DNA from: Frigidibacter oleivorans
GTDB lineage: Bacteria > Pseudomonadota > Alphaproteobacteria > Rhodobacterales > Rhodobacteraceae
Reading direction: 5' to 3'
Length of the DNA stretch: 62,884 bases
Assembly: GCF_003993775.1 (NCBI RefSeq)
Contig: NZ_RJRZ01000021.1
Span: forward strand, 1 to 62,884
Under the pieces are notes generated by a model that made no database searches, was not told the DNA's origin, and was given only the letters and a program-made list of their open reading frames with translations. The translations under genes were made by a program, and so were the position numbers. Shown here in pieces: positions 45,381 to 53,546 of the stretch. Within the stretch, counting starts at the first letter, position 1. Each line of letters starts with the position of its first letter.

Positions 45381-46207
45381 ACGCGGAACCCGGACCCATG
45401 ACGCCAGAGACCCCGACCGATGGCGCGCGCCGCATCGGCCCCGTGCTGATGGAGATGAAGAACATCACCCTGCGCTTCGGCGGCGTGGTGGCGATCAAGG
45501 ACATCAGCTTCGACATCCGCGAGGGCGAGATCCGCGCCATCATCGGGCCGAACGGCGCGGGCAAGTCGTCGATGCTGAATGTCATCTCGGGCTTTTACCA
45601 TCCGCAGCAGGGCGAGGTCTGGTTCCGCGGCCAGCGCCGCGCGCCGATGCGGCCCTATCAGGTGGCGCGTCAGGGCATCGCCCGGACCTTCCAGAACATC
45701 GCGCTGTTCGACGGCATGTCGGTGCTGGACAACATCATGACCGGACGGCTGACCATGATGCGCGCGGGCCTGCTGGAACAGGCGCTGTGGTGGGGCCGCG
45801 CCGCGCGCGAGGAGGACGCCCATCGCGAGAAGGTCGAGAAGATCATCGACTTCCTCGAGATCCAGGCGATCCGCAAGACCCCGGTCGGGCGGCTGCCCTA
45901 TGGCCTGAAGAAGCGGGTGGAGCTGGCCCGGGCGCTGGCGGCGGAGCCGAAGATCCTGCTGCTGGACGAACCGATGGCCGGCATGAATGTCGAGGAGAAG
46001 GAGGACATGTGCCGCTTCATCCTCGACGTGAACGACGAATTCGGCACGACCATCGCGCTGATCGAACATGACATGGGCGTGGTGATGGACCTGTCCGATC
46101 GCGTCGTGGTCATGGATTACGGCCGCAAGATCGGCGACGGCACCCCCGACGAGGTGCGCAGCAACCCCGAGGTCATCGCCGCCTATCTGGGAGTGTCGCA
46201 TGACTGA
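45377..46207 (+). CDS. Branched-chain-type ABC transporter ATPase (LivG-like)
   Basis: A 276-residue ATPase of the HAAT (LivG) class. Walker A IIGPNGAGKSSM, signature region LPYGLKKRVELARALA and Walker B ILLLDEPMAGMN are complete, with the switch histidine in ALIEHDMG. A 20-residue N-terminal extension precedes the usual start. It overlaps the acyl-CoA ligase by four bases and is followed 29 bases later by the LivH-like permease. In this operon the importer probably carries the ligase's substrate; that is inference from linkage. Confidence 0.9.
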   Translation: MNAEPGPMTPETPTDGARRIGPVLMEMKNITLRFGGVVAIKDISFDIREGEIRAIIGPNGAGKSSMLNVISGFYHPQQGEVWFRGQRRAPMRPYQVARQGIARTFQNIALFDGMSVLDNIMTGRLTMMRAGLLEQALWWGRAAREEDAHREKVEKIIDFLEIQAIRKTPVGRLPYGLKKRVELARALAAEPKILLLDEPMAGMNVEEKEDMCRFILDVNDEFGTTIALIEHDMGVVMDLSDRVVVMDYGRKIGDGTPDEVRSNPEVIAAYLGVSHD

Positions 46208-46236
46208 CCGTCGGTTCCCCGCGCAGGAGGTGACCC

Positions 46237-47226
46237 ATGCTGCCTGACCAGATGCTGTTCGCGATGGAGGTCACGCTGAACGGCCTGATGGCGGGGGTGA
46301 TGTATGCCCTCGTGGCGCTTGGCTTCGTGCTGATCTTCAAGGCCAGCGGCATCTTCAACTATGCGCAGGGGGTGCTCGCGCTGTTCGCGGCGCTGACGCT
46401 GGTGGGCATCCAGCAGGGGCAGGTGCCCTTCGCGCATCTGATCAACGCGGTCTTCGGCACCGACCTGCATCATTTCGGCTGGACGCTGCCCGCCGTGCTG
46501 GCGCTGGCGCTGACAGCGCTGGTGATGATCGGGCTGGCCTGGCTGATCGAGAGGCTGGTGCTGAAGCATCTGGTGAACCAGCCCGCGATCATCCTGTTCA
46601 TGGCAACGATCGGGCTGGCCTATTTCCTCGAAGGGCTGGGCGACGTGATGTGGGGCGCCGACATCAAGACGCTGGACGTGGGCCTGCCGCAGGGGATTTC
46701 CGAGGCGGTCGAGACGGCGACGGCAAGCCTGTTCGGCTATGGCTTCTTCATCGACCGGCTGGACATGGTGGCGACGGTGGTGGCCGCGATCCTCGTGCTG
46801 TCGCTGACGCTGTTCAGCCAGTATTCGCGCCAGGGCCGGGCGCTGCGCGCGGTGGCCGACGACCATCAGGCAGCGCTGTCGGTGGGCATCAGCCTGCGCT
46901 TCATCTGGGTGCTCGTCTGGTCCATTGCCGGAATCGTGGCGCTGGTCGCCGGCGTCATGTGGGGCACCAAGTCCGGCGTGCAGTTCTCGCTCAGCCTGAT
47001 CGCGCTGAAGGCGCTGCCGGTGCTGATGCTGGGCGGCTTCACCTCGATCCCCGGCGCCATCGTCGGCGGGCTGATCATCGGCATGGGCGAGAAGCTGTTC
47101 GAGTTCTTCGCGGGCCCGCTGATCGGCGGGGCGACCGAGAACTGGTTCGCCTATGTGCTGGCGCTGCTGTTCCTTGTCGTGCGGCCGCAGGGCCTGTTCG
47201 GCGAACGCATCATCGAAAGGGTCTGA
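46237..47226 (+). CDS. Branched-chain-type ABC transporter permease (LivH-like)
   Basis: A 329-residue inner-membrane permease with about eight hydrophobic helices. LivH features are GVMYALVALGFVLIFKASGI, the NYAQG motif, RALRAVADDHQAALSVGI and the LMLGGFTSIPGAIVGGLIIGM block at the ATPase-contact end. GGAGGTGACC precedes the ATG at 46237. Length is slightly above E. coli LivH (308). It is the third gene of the importer operon, followed by a small membrane ORF and the LivM-like gene. Confidence 0.92.
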   Translation: MLPDQMLFAMEVTLNGLMAGVMYALVALGFVLIFKASGIFNYAQGVLALFAALTLVGIQQGQVPFAHLINAVFGTDLHHFGWTLPAVLALALTALVMIGLAWLIERLVLKHLVNQPAIILFMATIGLAYFLEGLGDVMWGADIKTLDVGLPQGISEAVETATASLFGYGFFIDRLDMVATVVAAILVLSLTLFSQYSRQGRALRAVADDHQAALSVGISLRFIWVLVWSIAGIVALVAGVMWGTKSGVQFSLSLIALKALPVLMLGGFTSIPGAIVGGLIIGMGEKLFEFFAGPLIGGATENWFAYVLALLFLVVRPQGLFGERIIERV

Positions 47227-47340
47227 CCATGATCGCCACGCATCCGAATCCGGTTGATCGGCGGGCGGCTTCGCGCTTTCATCTGCGTCAACCTGCCGCA
47301 GGAGGGGCGCGCAGGCCGCAATCCGGGGGGACGCCGCATC

Positions 47341-47526
47341 GTGAAGACCTGTTCGATCCTCTGCGTCACCGGCTGGTCGGCGGCGCTGGCCTTCGGCTGG
47401 CTGGCACTGGCCGCGCCGCAGGGGGAGCCCGCGGGGCAACTGGCGCTGCACATGGCGCTGGCGGGCACCGGGGCCGCGGCAGGGATGTGGTCCTGGCTCA
47501 GGATTTCGCGGCGCCTCGACCGCTGA
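47341..47526 (+). CDS. Small membrane protein between the two permease genes
   Basis: A 61-residue predicted two-helix membrane protein. Helix one is about VTGWSAALAFGWLALAA, helix two about LALHMALAGTGAAAGMWSWL, and it ends with RISRRLDR. The start GTG at 47341 is preferred over ATG 47254 because GGGGG lies about ten bases upstream and the extra N-terminal residues would be unstructured. It is placed between livH- and livM-like genes where no spacer is needed. I do not recognise the family. It might be an accessory subunit of the importer. The reading is less certain than for neighbours. Confidence 0.55.
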   Translation: MKTCSILCVTGWSAALAFGWLALAAPQGEPAGQLALHMALAGTGAAAGMWSWLRISRRLDR

Positions 47527-47566
47527 CGGGCGCGGCACGCCGCCCCCTGCAGGGAGGGCGGCGCTG

Positions 47567-48643
47567 ATGCTGTACCGCGAGGCAGGCGACTTCAAGACGT
47601 CCTACCGGGACGATGCCCAGACCTTTCCGATCCGTTTCGACCGCCGCGGCTATTACGCGCTGCTGGCGGTGGCGGCGGCGGTGGTGCCCTTCGTCATCAA
47701 CGACTACTGGGCGAATGCCGTCTTTGTGCCCTTCCTGATCTATGCCATCGCCGCCCTCGGGCTGAACATCCTGACCGGCTATTGCGGGCAGGTCAGCCTC
47801 GGCACCGGCGGGTTCATGGCGGTGGGCGCCTATGCGATGTACAAGCTGATGACCGCCTTCCCCGAGGTGTCGGTGCTGATCCATGTGCTGCTGGCGGGCG
47901 GGATCACGGCGGCGGTGGGGGTGCTGTTCGGCCTGCCCTCGCTGCGGATCAAGGGCTTCTACCTTGCGGTGGCGACGCTGGCCGCACAGTTCTTCCTCGT
48001 CTGGCTCTTCAACAAGGTGCCGTGGTTCTACAACTACTCGGCCTCGGGGCAGATCACCGCGCCCGAACGCACGGTGCTGGGCTGGTATGTCACCGGGCCG
48101 CAGACGACGGCGGCGACCAAATACCTGATCTGCCTCGGCTTCGTCTTTCTGCTGGCCTGGATCGCGCGGAACCTGACCCGCGGCACCGCCGGGCGCAGAT
48201 GGATGGCGATCCGCGACATGGACATCGCGGCCGAGATCATCGGGGTGAACCCGCTGACCACGAAACTGTCGGCCTTCGCCGTGTCCTCCTTCTTCATCGG
48301 GGTGGCGGGGGCGCTGTTCTTCTCGGTCTATCTGGGCGCGGCCGAGGTGGGCGAGGCCTTCGGGATCAACAAGAGCTTTCTCGTGCTGTTCATGGTGATC
48401 ATCGGCGGGCTTGGCAGCATCTTCGGCAGCTTCGCCGGCGCCGCCTTCCTGGTGCTGCTGCCGGTGTTCCTGAAGAACGTGCTGGGCGGCGTGCTCGGCT
48501 GGCCCACCGATCTGGCGGCGCATATCGAACTGATGATCGTGGGGGCGCTGATCGTGGGCTTCCTGATCGCCGAACCGCACGGGCTGGCGCAGCTCTGGCG
48601 GCTGGCGAAGGAAAAGCTGCGGCTGTGGCCCTTCCCGCACTGA
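47567..48643 (+). CDS. Branched-chain-type ABC transporter permease (LivM-like)
   Basis: A 358-residue inner-membrane permease with eight to ten helices. LivM hallmarks are IYAIAALGLNILTGYCGQVSL, TGGFMAVGAYAMY, RWMAIRDMDIAAEIIGVN and the GGLGSIFGSFAGAAFLVLLP block that contacts the ATPase. It has a 30-residue soluble N-terminal extension. GGAGGG precedes the ATG at 47567. It completes the transmembrane pair with the LivH-like protein of the same operon. Confidence 0.92.
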   Translation: MLYREAGDFKTSYRDDAQTFPIRFDRRGYYALLAVAAAVVPFVINDYWANAVFVPFLIYAIAALGLNILTGYCGQVSLGTGGFMAVGAYAMYKLMTAFPEVSVLIHVLLAGGITAAVGVLFGLPSLRIKGFYLAVATLAAQFFLVWLFNKVPWFYNYSASGQITAPERTVLGWYVTGPQTTAATKYLICLGFVFLLAWIARNLTRGTAGRRWMAIRDMDIAAEIIGVNPLTTKLSAFAVSSFFIGVAGALFFSVYLGAAEVGEAFGINKSFLVLFMVIIGGLGSIFGSFAGAAFLVLLPVFLKNVLGGVLGWPTDLAAHIELMIVGALIVGFLIAEPHGLAQLWRLAKEKLRLWPFPH

Positions 48644-48716
48644 ACGACTGCCGGGCCGCCCGCAGAAGGCGACCCGGTCCAACCGTCACGCATTCGACAT
48701 TCTGGGAGGAGACTGA

Positions 48717-50003
48717 ATGACGACGAAACTTGCAAGCCTCGCCATGGCCCTGGCGCTGGCCACCGCGCTGCCGGCGCATGCCGATCTGGTGGTGCCGGAT
48801 CTCAGCTATCGCACCGGGCCCTTCGCCGCCGGGGGCATCCCCTATTCCGACGGGTTCCAGGACTACTTCACCCTGCTGAACGAACGCGACGGCGGCATCG
48901 GCGGGGTGATGGTGCAGACCCCGGAATGCGAAACCGCCTACAACACGGAAAAAGGGGTGGAATGCTACGAATCCACCAAGGGCAGCGGGGCCCTGGTCTA
49001 TAACCCGCTGTCCACCGGCATCACCTATCAGCTGATCCCGAAGGTATCGCAGGACGGCATCCCGCTTTACACCCCCGGCTATGGCCGCACCTCGGCGGCG
49101 AACGGGAAGGTGTTCGAATGGGTGTTCAACTACCCGGCGAACTACTGGGACGGTGCCTCGGTCGCGGTGAAATACCTGCTGGACCAGAACGGCGGCAGCC
49201 TCGAGGGCAAGAAGATCGCGCTGCTCTATCACAACTCCGCCTATGGCAAGGAGCCGATCCGCACCCTGCAGGAACTGTCGAAGAAGCACGGCTTCGCGCT
49301 GACCGAGATCCCGATCGACTCGCCCGGTCAGGAGCAGAAGTCGCAATGGCTGCAGGTGCGCCGCGAACGGCCGGACTATGTGCTGTTCTGGGGCTGGGGC
49401 GTGATGAACCAGGTCGCCGTGCAGGAGGCCGTGAACATCCGCTTCCCGATGGAAAACTTCATCGGCATCTGGTGGTCGGGGTCGGAGAACGACGTGACGC
49501 CCGCGGGCGCCGGCGCCACCGGCTACAAGGCGCTGACCTTCAACGGCGTCGGCACCGACTATCCGATCTATAACGACATCCAGAAATATGTGGTGGATGC
49601 CGGCAAGGCATCGGGCGCGGGCGACCAGATCGGCAGCGTGATCTATTCGCGCGGCATGTATGCGGCGGTCGTCATCTCCGAGGCGATCCGCAAGGCGCAG
49701 GAACTGGCCGGCCATGCCGATGTCACCGCGGCCGAGGTGCGCGACGGCTTCGAGGCGCTGGAGATCACCGATGCGCGGATGGCGGAACTGGGGCTGGAAG
49801 GCTTCGGCCAGTCCTTCGCGGCCAGCTGCGAAGATCATGGCGGTCCGGGCGGCGCGATGCTGCAGCAATGGGATGCCAGCGCCGGCAAATGGACGCTGCT
49901 GACCGACTTCATCACCCCCGACGACGAGGTGCTGAACGCGCTGGTGATGGAAGACTCCGCCGCCTACGCCAAGGAGGCGGGCCTGACCGAACGCTGCAAC
50001 TGA
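48717..50003 (+). CDS. Periplasmic substrate-binding protein (Peripla_BP_6 type)
   Basis: A 428-residue binding protein for the importer, with a signal peptide (LASLAMALALATALPAHA). The Leu/Ile/Val-binding-protein fold is indicated by GGIPYSDGFQDYFTLLNERD, GKKIALLYHNSAYGKEPIRT and PGQEQKSQWLQVRRERPDYVLF. Two cysteine pairs (ECET..VECYE; ASCEDH..ERC) could form disulfides. Aromatic residues are frequent in the ligand cleft region (WGWGVMNQ, IGIWWSGSEND), suggesting a hydrophobic or aromatic ligand rather than an amino acid. That is inference. GGGAGGAGAC precedes the ATG. A long hairpin follows the gene. Confidence 0.9.
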   Translation: MTTKLASLAMALALATALPAHADLVVPDLSYRTGPFAAGGIPYSDGFQDYFTLLNERDGGIGGVMVQTPECETAYNTEKGVECYESTKGSGALVYNPLSTGITYQLIPKVSQDGIPLYTPGYGRTSAANGKVFEWVFNYPANYWDGASVAVKYLLDQNGGSLEGKKIALLYHNSAYGKEPIRTLQELSKKHGFALTEIPIDSPGQEQKSQWLQVRRERPDYVLFWGWGVMNQVAVQEAVNIRFPMENFIGIWWSGSENDVTPAGAGATGYKALTFNGVGTDYPIYNDIQKYVVDAGKASGAGDQIGSVIYSRGMYAAVVISEAIRKAQELAGHADVTAAEVRDGFEALEITDARMAELGLEGFGQSFAASCEDHGGPGGAMLQQWDASAGKWTLLTDFITPDDEVLNALVMEDSAAYAKEAGLTERCN

Positions 50004-50008
50004 CCGTC

Positions 50009-50042
50009 GGGCCGCCCCCGTCCCGTGCGACCGGGGCGGCCC
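50009..50042 (+). terminator. Intra-operon hairpin after the substrate-binding protein gene
   Basis: GGGCCGCCCC (50009-50018) pairs with GGGGCGGCCC (50033-50042), loop of 14 bases, starting six bases past the stop codon. There is no T-run, so it is more likely a 3'-end-stabilising or attenuating stem that raises binding-protein mRNA over the downstream genes than a full terminator. Confidence 0.6.
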
Positions 50043-50058
50043 CCTGCAGGGAAACCGG

Positions 50059-50886
50059 ATGATGTTCGACACTACACCGCCGCGCGAGACGCTGCTCGAC
50101 GTCAACAATATCGAGGTGATCTACAACCATGTGATCCTCGTGCTGAAGGGCGTCAGCCTGTCGGTACCCAAGGGCGGCATCACCGCCCTGCTGGGCGGCA
50201 ACGGCGCGGGCAAGACGACAACGCTGAAGGCGATCTCCAACCTGCTGCGGTCGGAACGCGGCGAGGTGACCAAGGGCCAGATCCTCTATCGCGGCGAGCG
50301 GGTGCAGGATCTGGACCCCGCCGCGCTGGTGAAGAAGGGCGTGATCCAGGTGATGGAGGGGCGCCACTGTTTCGAGCATCTGACGGTGGAGGAAAACCTG
50401 CTGACCGGCGCCTATACCCGCACCGACGGGCGGGCCGCGATCCAGGCCGACCTCGAGATGGTCTATTCCTACTTCCCGCGCCTGAAGGAGCGGCGGAAGA
50501 GCCAGGCCGGCTATACCTCGGGCGGCGAGCAGCAGATGTGCGCGATGGGCCGGGCGCTGATGTCGCGGCCCGAGACGGTGCTGCTGGACGAACCCTCGAT
50601 GGGTCTGGCGCCGCAGCTGGTGGAACAGATCTTCGACATCGTGAAGGCGGTGAACGAGGGCGAGGGCGTGACCTTCCTCCTGGCCGAGCAGAACACCAGC
50701 ATCGCCCTGCGCTTTGCCCACTACGGCTATATCCTCGAATCCGGCCGCGTGGTGATGGACGGGCCCGCGGCCGCCCTGCGCGAGAACCCCGACGTGAAGG
50801 AGTTCTACCTCGGCATGTCCGACACCGGCCGCAAGAGTTTCCGCGACGTGCGCAGCTATCGACGCCGCAAGCGCTGGCTGGCCTGA
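50059..50886 (+). CDS. Branched-chain-type ABC transporter ATPase (LivF-like)
   Basis: A 275-residue second ATPase of the importer. Walker A is LLGGNGAGKTTT, the signature region YTSGGEQQMCAMGRALM, Walker B VLLDEPSMGLAP, and the Q-loop/LivF motif VIQVMEGRHCFEHLTVEENL is present. LivF family typically has VPEGR; here VMEGRH is found, which is characteristic of the sub-branch linked to CoA ligases. The ATG at 50059 has another ATG three bases on. It follows the hairpin after the binding-protein gene and is followed by the PaaK-like gene. Confidence 0.9.
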   Translation: MMFDTTPPRETLLDVNNIEVIYNHVILVLKGVSLSVPKGGITALLGGNGAGKTTTLKAISNLLRSERGEVTKGQILYRGERVQDLDPAALVKKGVIQVMEGRHCFEHLTVEENLLTGAYTRTDGRAAIQADLEMVYSYFPRLKERRKSQAGYTSGGEQQMCAMGRALMSRPETVLLDEPSMGLAPQLVEQIFDIVKAVNEGEGVTFLLAEQNTSIALRFAHYGYILESGRVVMDGPAAALRENPDVKEFYLGMSDTGRKSFRDVRSYRRRKRWLA

Positions 50887-50948
50887 CGCCGGCCTGCCGC
50901 CCCCACCGACGTTTTCACCCCGCGCGTCCTGCGGGGCCGGGACCAGCC

Positions 50949-52184
50949 ATGACCGAACATTCGCCTCTTCGCCCCTTCGACCGCTCCGAAACCCGCCCGC
51001 CCGAGGCGCGCGCCGCCGATCTGGCGCGGATGCTGCCCCGGCAGATCGCGCGGGCGCAGGCGACGCCCGGCTTCGGCCCCCGGCTGGCGGGGGTGGAGGC
51101 GGATGCGGTCACCGATGCCGCCGCGCTGGCCGCGCTGCCGGTGCTGCGCAAGTCGGATCTGGTCGCGGCGCAGAAGGCCGCCCCGCCCTTCGGCGGGCTG
51201 ACCGCGCGGGGGGCGGCTGACTTCGCGCATCTGTTCCAGAGCCCGGGGCCGATCTATGAACCCGGTGGCGGCGGGCATGACTGGTGGCGGATGGGCCGGT
51301 TCCTGCATGCCTGCGGCGTGGGGCCGGGCGACATCGTGCAGAACTGCTTCGGCTATCACCTGACCCCGGCGGGGATGATCTTCGAATCGGGCGCGCGGGC
51401 TGTGGGGGCGGCGGTGCTGCCGGCGGGGACCGGGCAGACCGACCTGCAGGTGCGGGCGGCGGCCGATCTGGGCTGCACCGTCTATGCCGGCACCCCCGAC
51501 TATCTGAAGGTGATCCTCGACCGCGCCGACGAGATGGGCGAGAGGCTGGCCATCACCCGGGCGGCGGTGGGGGGCGGGGCACTGTTCCCCTCGCTGCGCG
51601 CGGAATATGCGGCACGCGGCATCCGCACGCTGCAATGCTATGCCACCGCCGATCTGGGGCTGATCGCCTATGAAAGCCCGGCGATGGAGGGGATGATCGT
51701 CGACGAGGGCGTGGTGGTCGAAATCGTCCGCCCCGGCACCGGCGATCCGGTTCCCGAGGGCGAGGTGGGCGAGGTGCTGGTGACGACGCTGAACCCCGAC
51801 TATCCGCTGATCCGCTTTGCCACCGGCGACCTGTCGGCGGTGATGCCGGGGCCTAGCCCCTGCGGCCGCACCAACCTGCGCATCCGCGGCTGGCTGGGAC
51901 GCGCCGACCAGACGACGAAGATCAAGGGCATGTTCGTGCGGCCCGAACAGGTGGCGGCCTTCGTCGCCCGCCACCCCGAGGTCGCCCGCGCCCGGGTCGT
52001 CGCCACCCGCGAGGGCGAGATGGACGTGATGACCGTCCGTGTCGAAACCGCCGCGACCGAACCCGGGCGCTATGAAGGCTCGATCGTCGAGGCGCTGAAG
52101 CTGAAGGGCCGGGTAGAGATCGTGCCCCCCGGCGCCCTGCCGAACGACGGCAAGGTCATCGACGACCTGCGCAAGTACGACTGA
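50949..52184 (+). CDS. PaaK-like (phenylacetate-CoA ligase family) protein lacking the canonical P-loop
   Basis: 411 residues with the PaaK fold: CGVGPGDIVQNCFGYHLTP, GAAVLPAGTGQTDLQ, a TGDLSAV core and a C-terminal domain with RADQTTKIKGMFVRP and the possible catalytic lysine in PNDGKVIDD. Where PaaK has the AMP-binding P-loop SSGTTGxPT, this protein has FQSPGPIYEPGG, so ATP-phosphate binding must differ or be absent. It may be a divergent ligase, or act as a CoA/acyl-binding or transferase-like partner of the intact ligase at 43413. It is the last gene of the operon. Confidence 0.83.
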   Translation: MTEHSPLRPFDRSETRPPEARAADLARMLPRQIARAQATPGFGPRLAGVEADAVTDAAALAALPVLRKSDLVAAQKAAPPFGGLTARGAADFAHLFQSPGPIYEPGGGGHDWWRMGRFLHACGVGPGDIVQNCFGYHLTPAGMIFESGARAVGAAVLPAGTGQTDLQVRAAADLGCTVYAGTPDYLKVILDRADEMGERLAITRAAVGGGALFPSLRAEYAARGIRTLQCYATADLGLIAYESPAMEGMIVDEGVVVEIVRPGTGDPVPEGEVGEVLVTTLNPDYPLIRFATGDLSAVMPGPSPCGRTNLRIRGWLGRADQTTKIKGMFVRPEQVAAFVARHPEVARARVVATREGEMDVMTVRVETAATEPGRYEGSIVEALKLKGRVEIVPPGALPNDGKVIDDLRKYD

Positions 52185-52204
52185 CCGCACCCTTCGCGAG
52201 GCCG

Positions 52205-52238
52205 CAAAGAAAAGGGCCGCCGGATTGCCCCGGCGGCC
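52205..52238 (-). terminator. Intrinsic terminator of rpmJ
   Basis: Stem GGCCGCCGG (52215-52223) / CCGGCGGCC (52230-52238), loop ATTGCC. On the minus strand it is followed by CCCTTTTCTTTGC. It also lies 30 bases past the convergent PaaK-like stop and may work for both. Confidence 0.75.
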
Positions 52239-52274
52239 GCATCTGCTGCTGGCTCTGCGCGATCCGTCGCCGGA

Positions 52275-52400
52275 TCAGCCCTGACGGGCCTTGTAGCGCT
52301 TTTGCGTCTTGTTGATCACGTAGATGCGGCCTTTGCGGCGCACGATCTGGCAATCGCGATGACGCTGCTTGAGCGAGCGGAGCGAGTTCCGGACCTTCAT
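52275..52400 (-). CDS. rpmJ: 50S ribosomal protein L36, type B (cysteine-poor)
   Basis: A 41-residue ribosomal protein that starts [20 protein letters not shown] and ends [12 protein letters not shown]. The zinc-ribbon CxxC/CxxxxH set of the standard 38-residue L36 is missing, leaving one cysteine, so this is the C-minus (YkgO-like) form usual in alphaproteobacteria. GGAGAAGG precedes the ATG at 52400. The upstream spacer has no GTTAT-type Zur palindrome, so zinc-dependent switching is not indicated. tRNA-Val follows 5' on the same strand. Confidence 0.94.
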   Translation of the reverse strand: MKVRNSLRSLKQRHRDCQIVRRKGRIYVINKTQKRYKARQG

Positions 52401-52469
52401 CGGCCTTCTCCCATTCGCGGCGCGCGTGCGCCTTCAAAACAACGATGCCCCCGTTTCCGGGGGCGGCGA

Positions 52470-52544
52470 TGGTGGGCGCGACAGGGATCGAACCTGTGAC
52501 CACTACGATGTCAACGTAGTGCTCTACCGCTGAGCTACGCGCCC
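52470..52544 (-). tRNA. tRNA-Val (GAC)
   Basis: 75 bases including an encoded CCA. The acceptor stem is GGGCGCG/CGCGCCC, discriminator A. The D-arm begins TAGCTCAGCGGTAGAGC, the anticodon stem-loop is CTACG-TTGACAT-CGTAG with anticodon GAC, and the T-arm is CACAGGTTCGATCCCTGTC-like. All arms pair well. It reads valine codons GUC and GUU. Confidence 0.97.
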
Positions 52545-52668
52545 CGACCGTCGCGGCCCCGCCGCAAATGCGCCGGGGTCGTTTCGGTTCCGCGGTCTAT
52601 AAAAGGAGTCGTTTGGCCTTTCAAGGGGTTTCGGCGCCGTCACAAAGGCCGCTATAGTCGCGTCCGAG

Positions 52669-53541
52669 ATGCAGCCGTCCCACGCCTCACCGCCGTTCCG
52701 TCTGACGCTGCCGGCCCGGCGCGACAGTCCGGCGATCTTCTGTTCCCCGCACAGCGGCCGCGACTATCCGGCCGACTTCCTCGCTCAGTCCCTGCTGGAC
52801 GCCCGCGCGATCCGGTCGTCGGAGGATGCCTTCGTCGACGACCTTTTGGACGCGGCGCCGGGCTGCGGCGCGCCGCTCTTGGCGGCGACGCTGCCCCGGG
52901 CCTATGTGGACCTCAACCGCGCGGCCGAGGAACTGGACCCGGCGCTGATCGCGGGCCTGCCGCCGGGGGTGCAGAACCCGCGGATCCTGTCGGGGCTGGG
53001 GGTGATTCCCCGGGTCGTCGCGGGCGGGCGGGCGATAAGGTCCGGCAAGATCACCCGGGTCGAGGCCGAGGCCCGGATCGAGCACGGCTGGCGCCCCTAT
53101 CATGCCTGCCTGTCGCGGCTGGTGGAGGAGGGCGCCGCGCGCTTCGGCGGCGCGCTGCTGATCGATGTGCATTCCATGCCGCATGAGGCGGTGGAGGTCG
53201 CGGCCGGTCGCGGCCGGCGACCGCAGATCGTGCTGGGCGACCGCTTCGGCGCGACGGCGGCGCCGCCGGTGGTGGACGAGATCGAGGCCGCCTTTCTGGA
53301 CGAGGGGCTGGTCGTCGCCCGCAACCTGCCCTTCGCCGGCGCCTATGTGGTGCAGGCGCATGGCCGCCCGGGGCTGAACCGCCATGCCGTGCAGATCGAG
53401 ATCGACCGCGCGCTCTACATGGACGAGGCGGCGATCCGCCCCCACGCCGGCTATGCCGCCTTCCGGCAGGCGATGCGGCGGGTGGTGGCGCGGATCGCGG
53501 CGATCCCCCTGCCGCAGGCGCGCGGGCTGGCGGCGGAATAG
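52669..53541 (+). CDS. N-formylglutamate amidohydrolase family protein
   Basis: A 290-residue protein of the HutG/N-formylglutamate deformylase (FGase) family, related to zinc peptidases that hydrolyse N-formyl or N-acyl amino acids. The metal-binding region starts with IFCSPHSGRDYPADFL (S-P-H-S-G), followed by YVDLNRAAEELDP, LLIDVHSMPHEAVE with the second metal histidine, and VVQAHGRPGLNRHAVQIEI, an E-type ligand motif. No hut genes lie around it, so its role in histidine catabolism is not supported. It is convergent with dinB, five bases between stops. Confidence 0.9.
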   Translation: MQPSHASPPFRLTLPARRDSPAIFCSPHSGRDYPADFLAQSLLDARAIRSSEDAFVDDLLDAAPGCGAPLLAATLPRAYVDLNRAAEELDPALIAGLPPGVQNPRILSGLGVIPRVVAGGRAIRSGKITRVEAEARIEHGWRPYHACLSRLVEEGAARFGGALLIDVHSMPHEAVEVAAGRGRRPQIVLGDRFGATAAPPVVDEIEAAFLDEGLVVARNLPFAGAYVVQAHGRPGLNRHAVQIEIDRALYMDEAAIRPHAGYAAFRQAMRRVVARIAAIPLPQARGLAAE

Positions 53542-53546
53542 CCGGC

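Noticed and set aside
52401-52469. Zur control of the cysteine-poor L36 gene, as for ykgO in enterobacteria
   Set aside because: No GTTAT-type dyad is present upstream, and this L36 form is the normal one in alphaproteobacteria.
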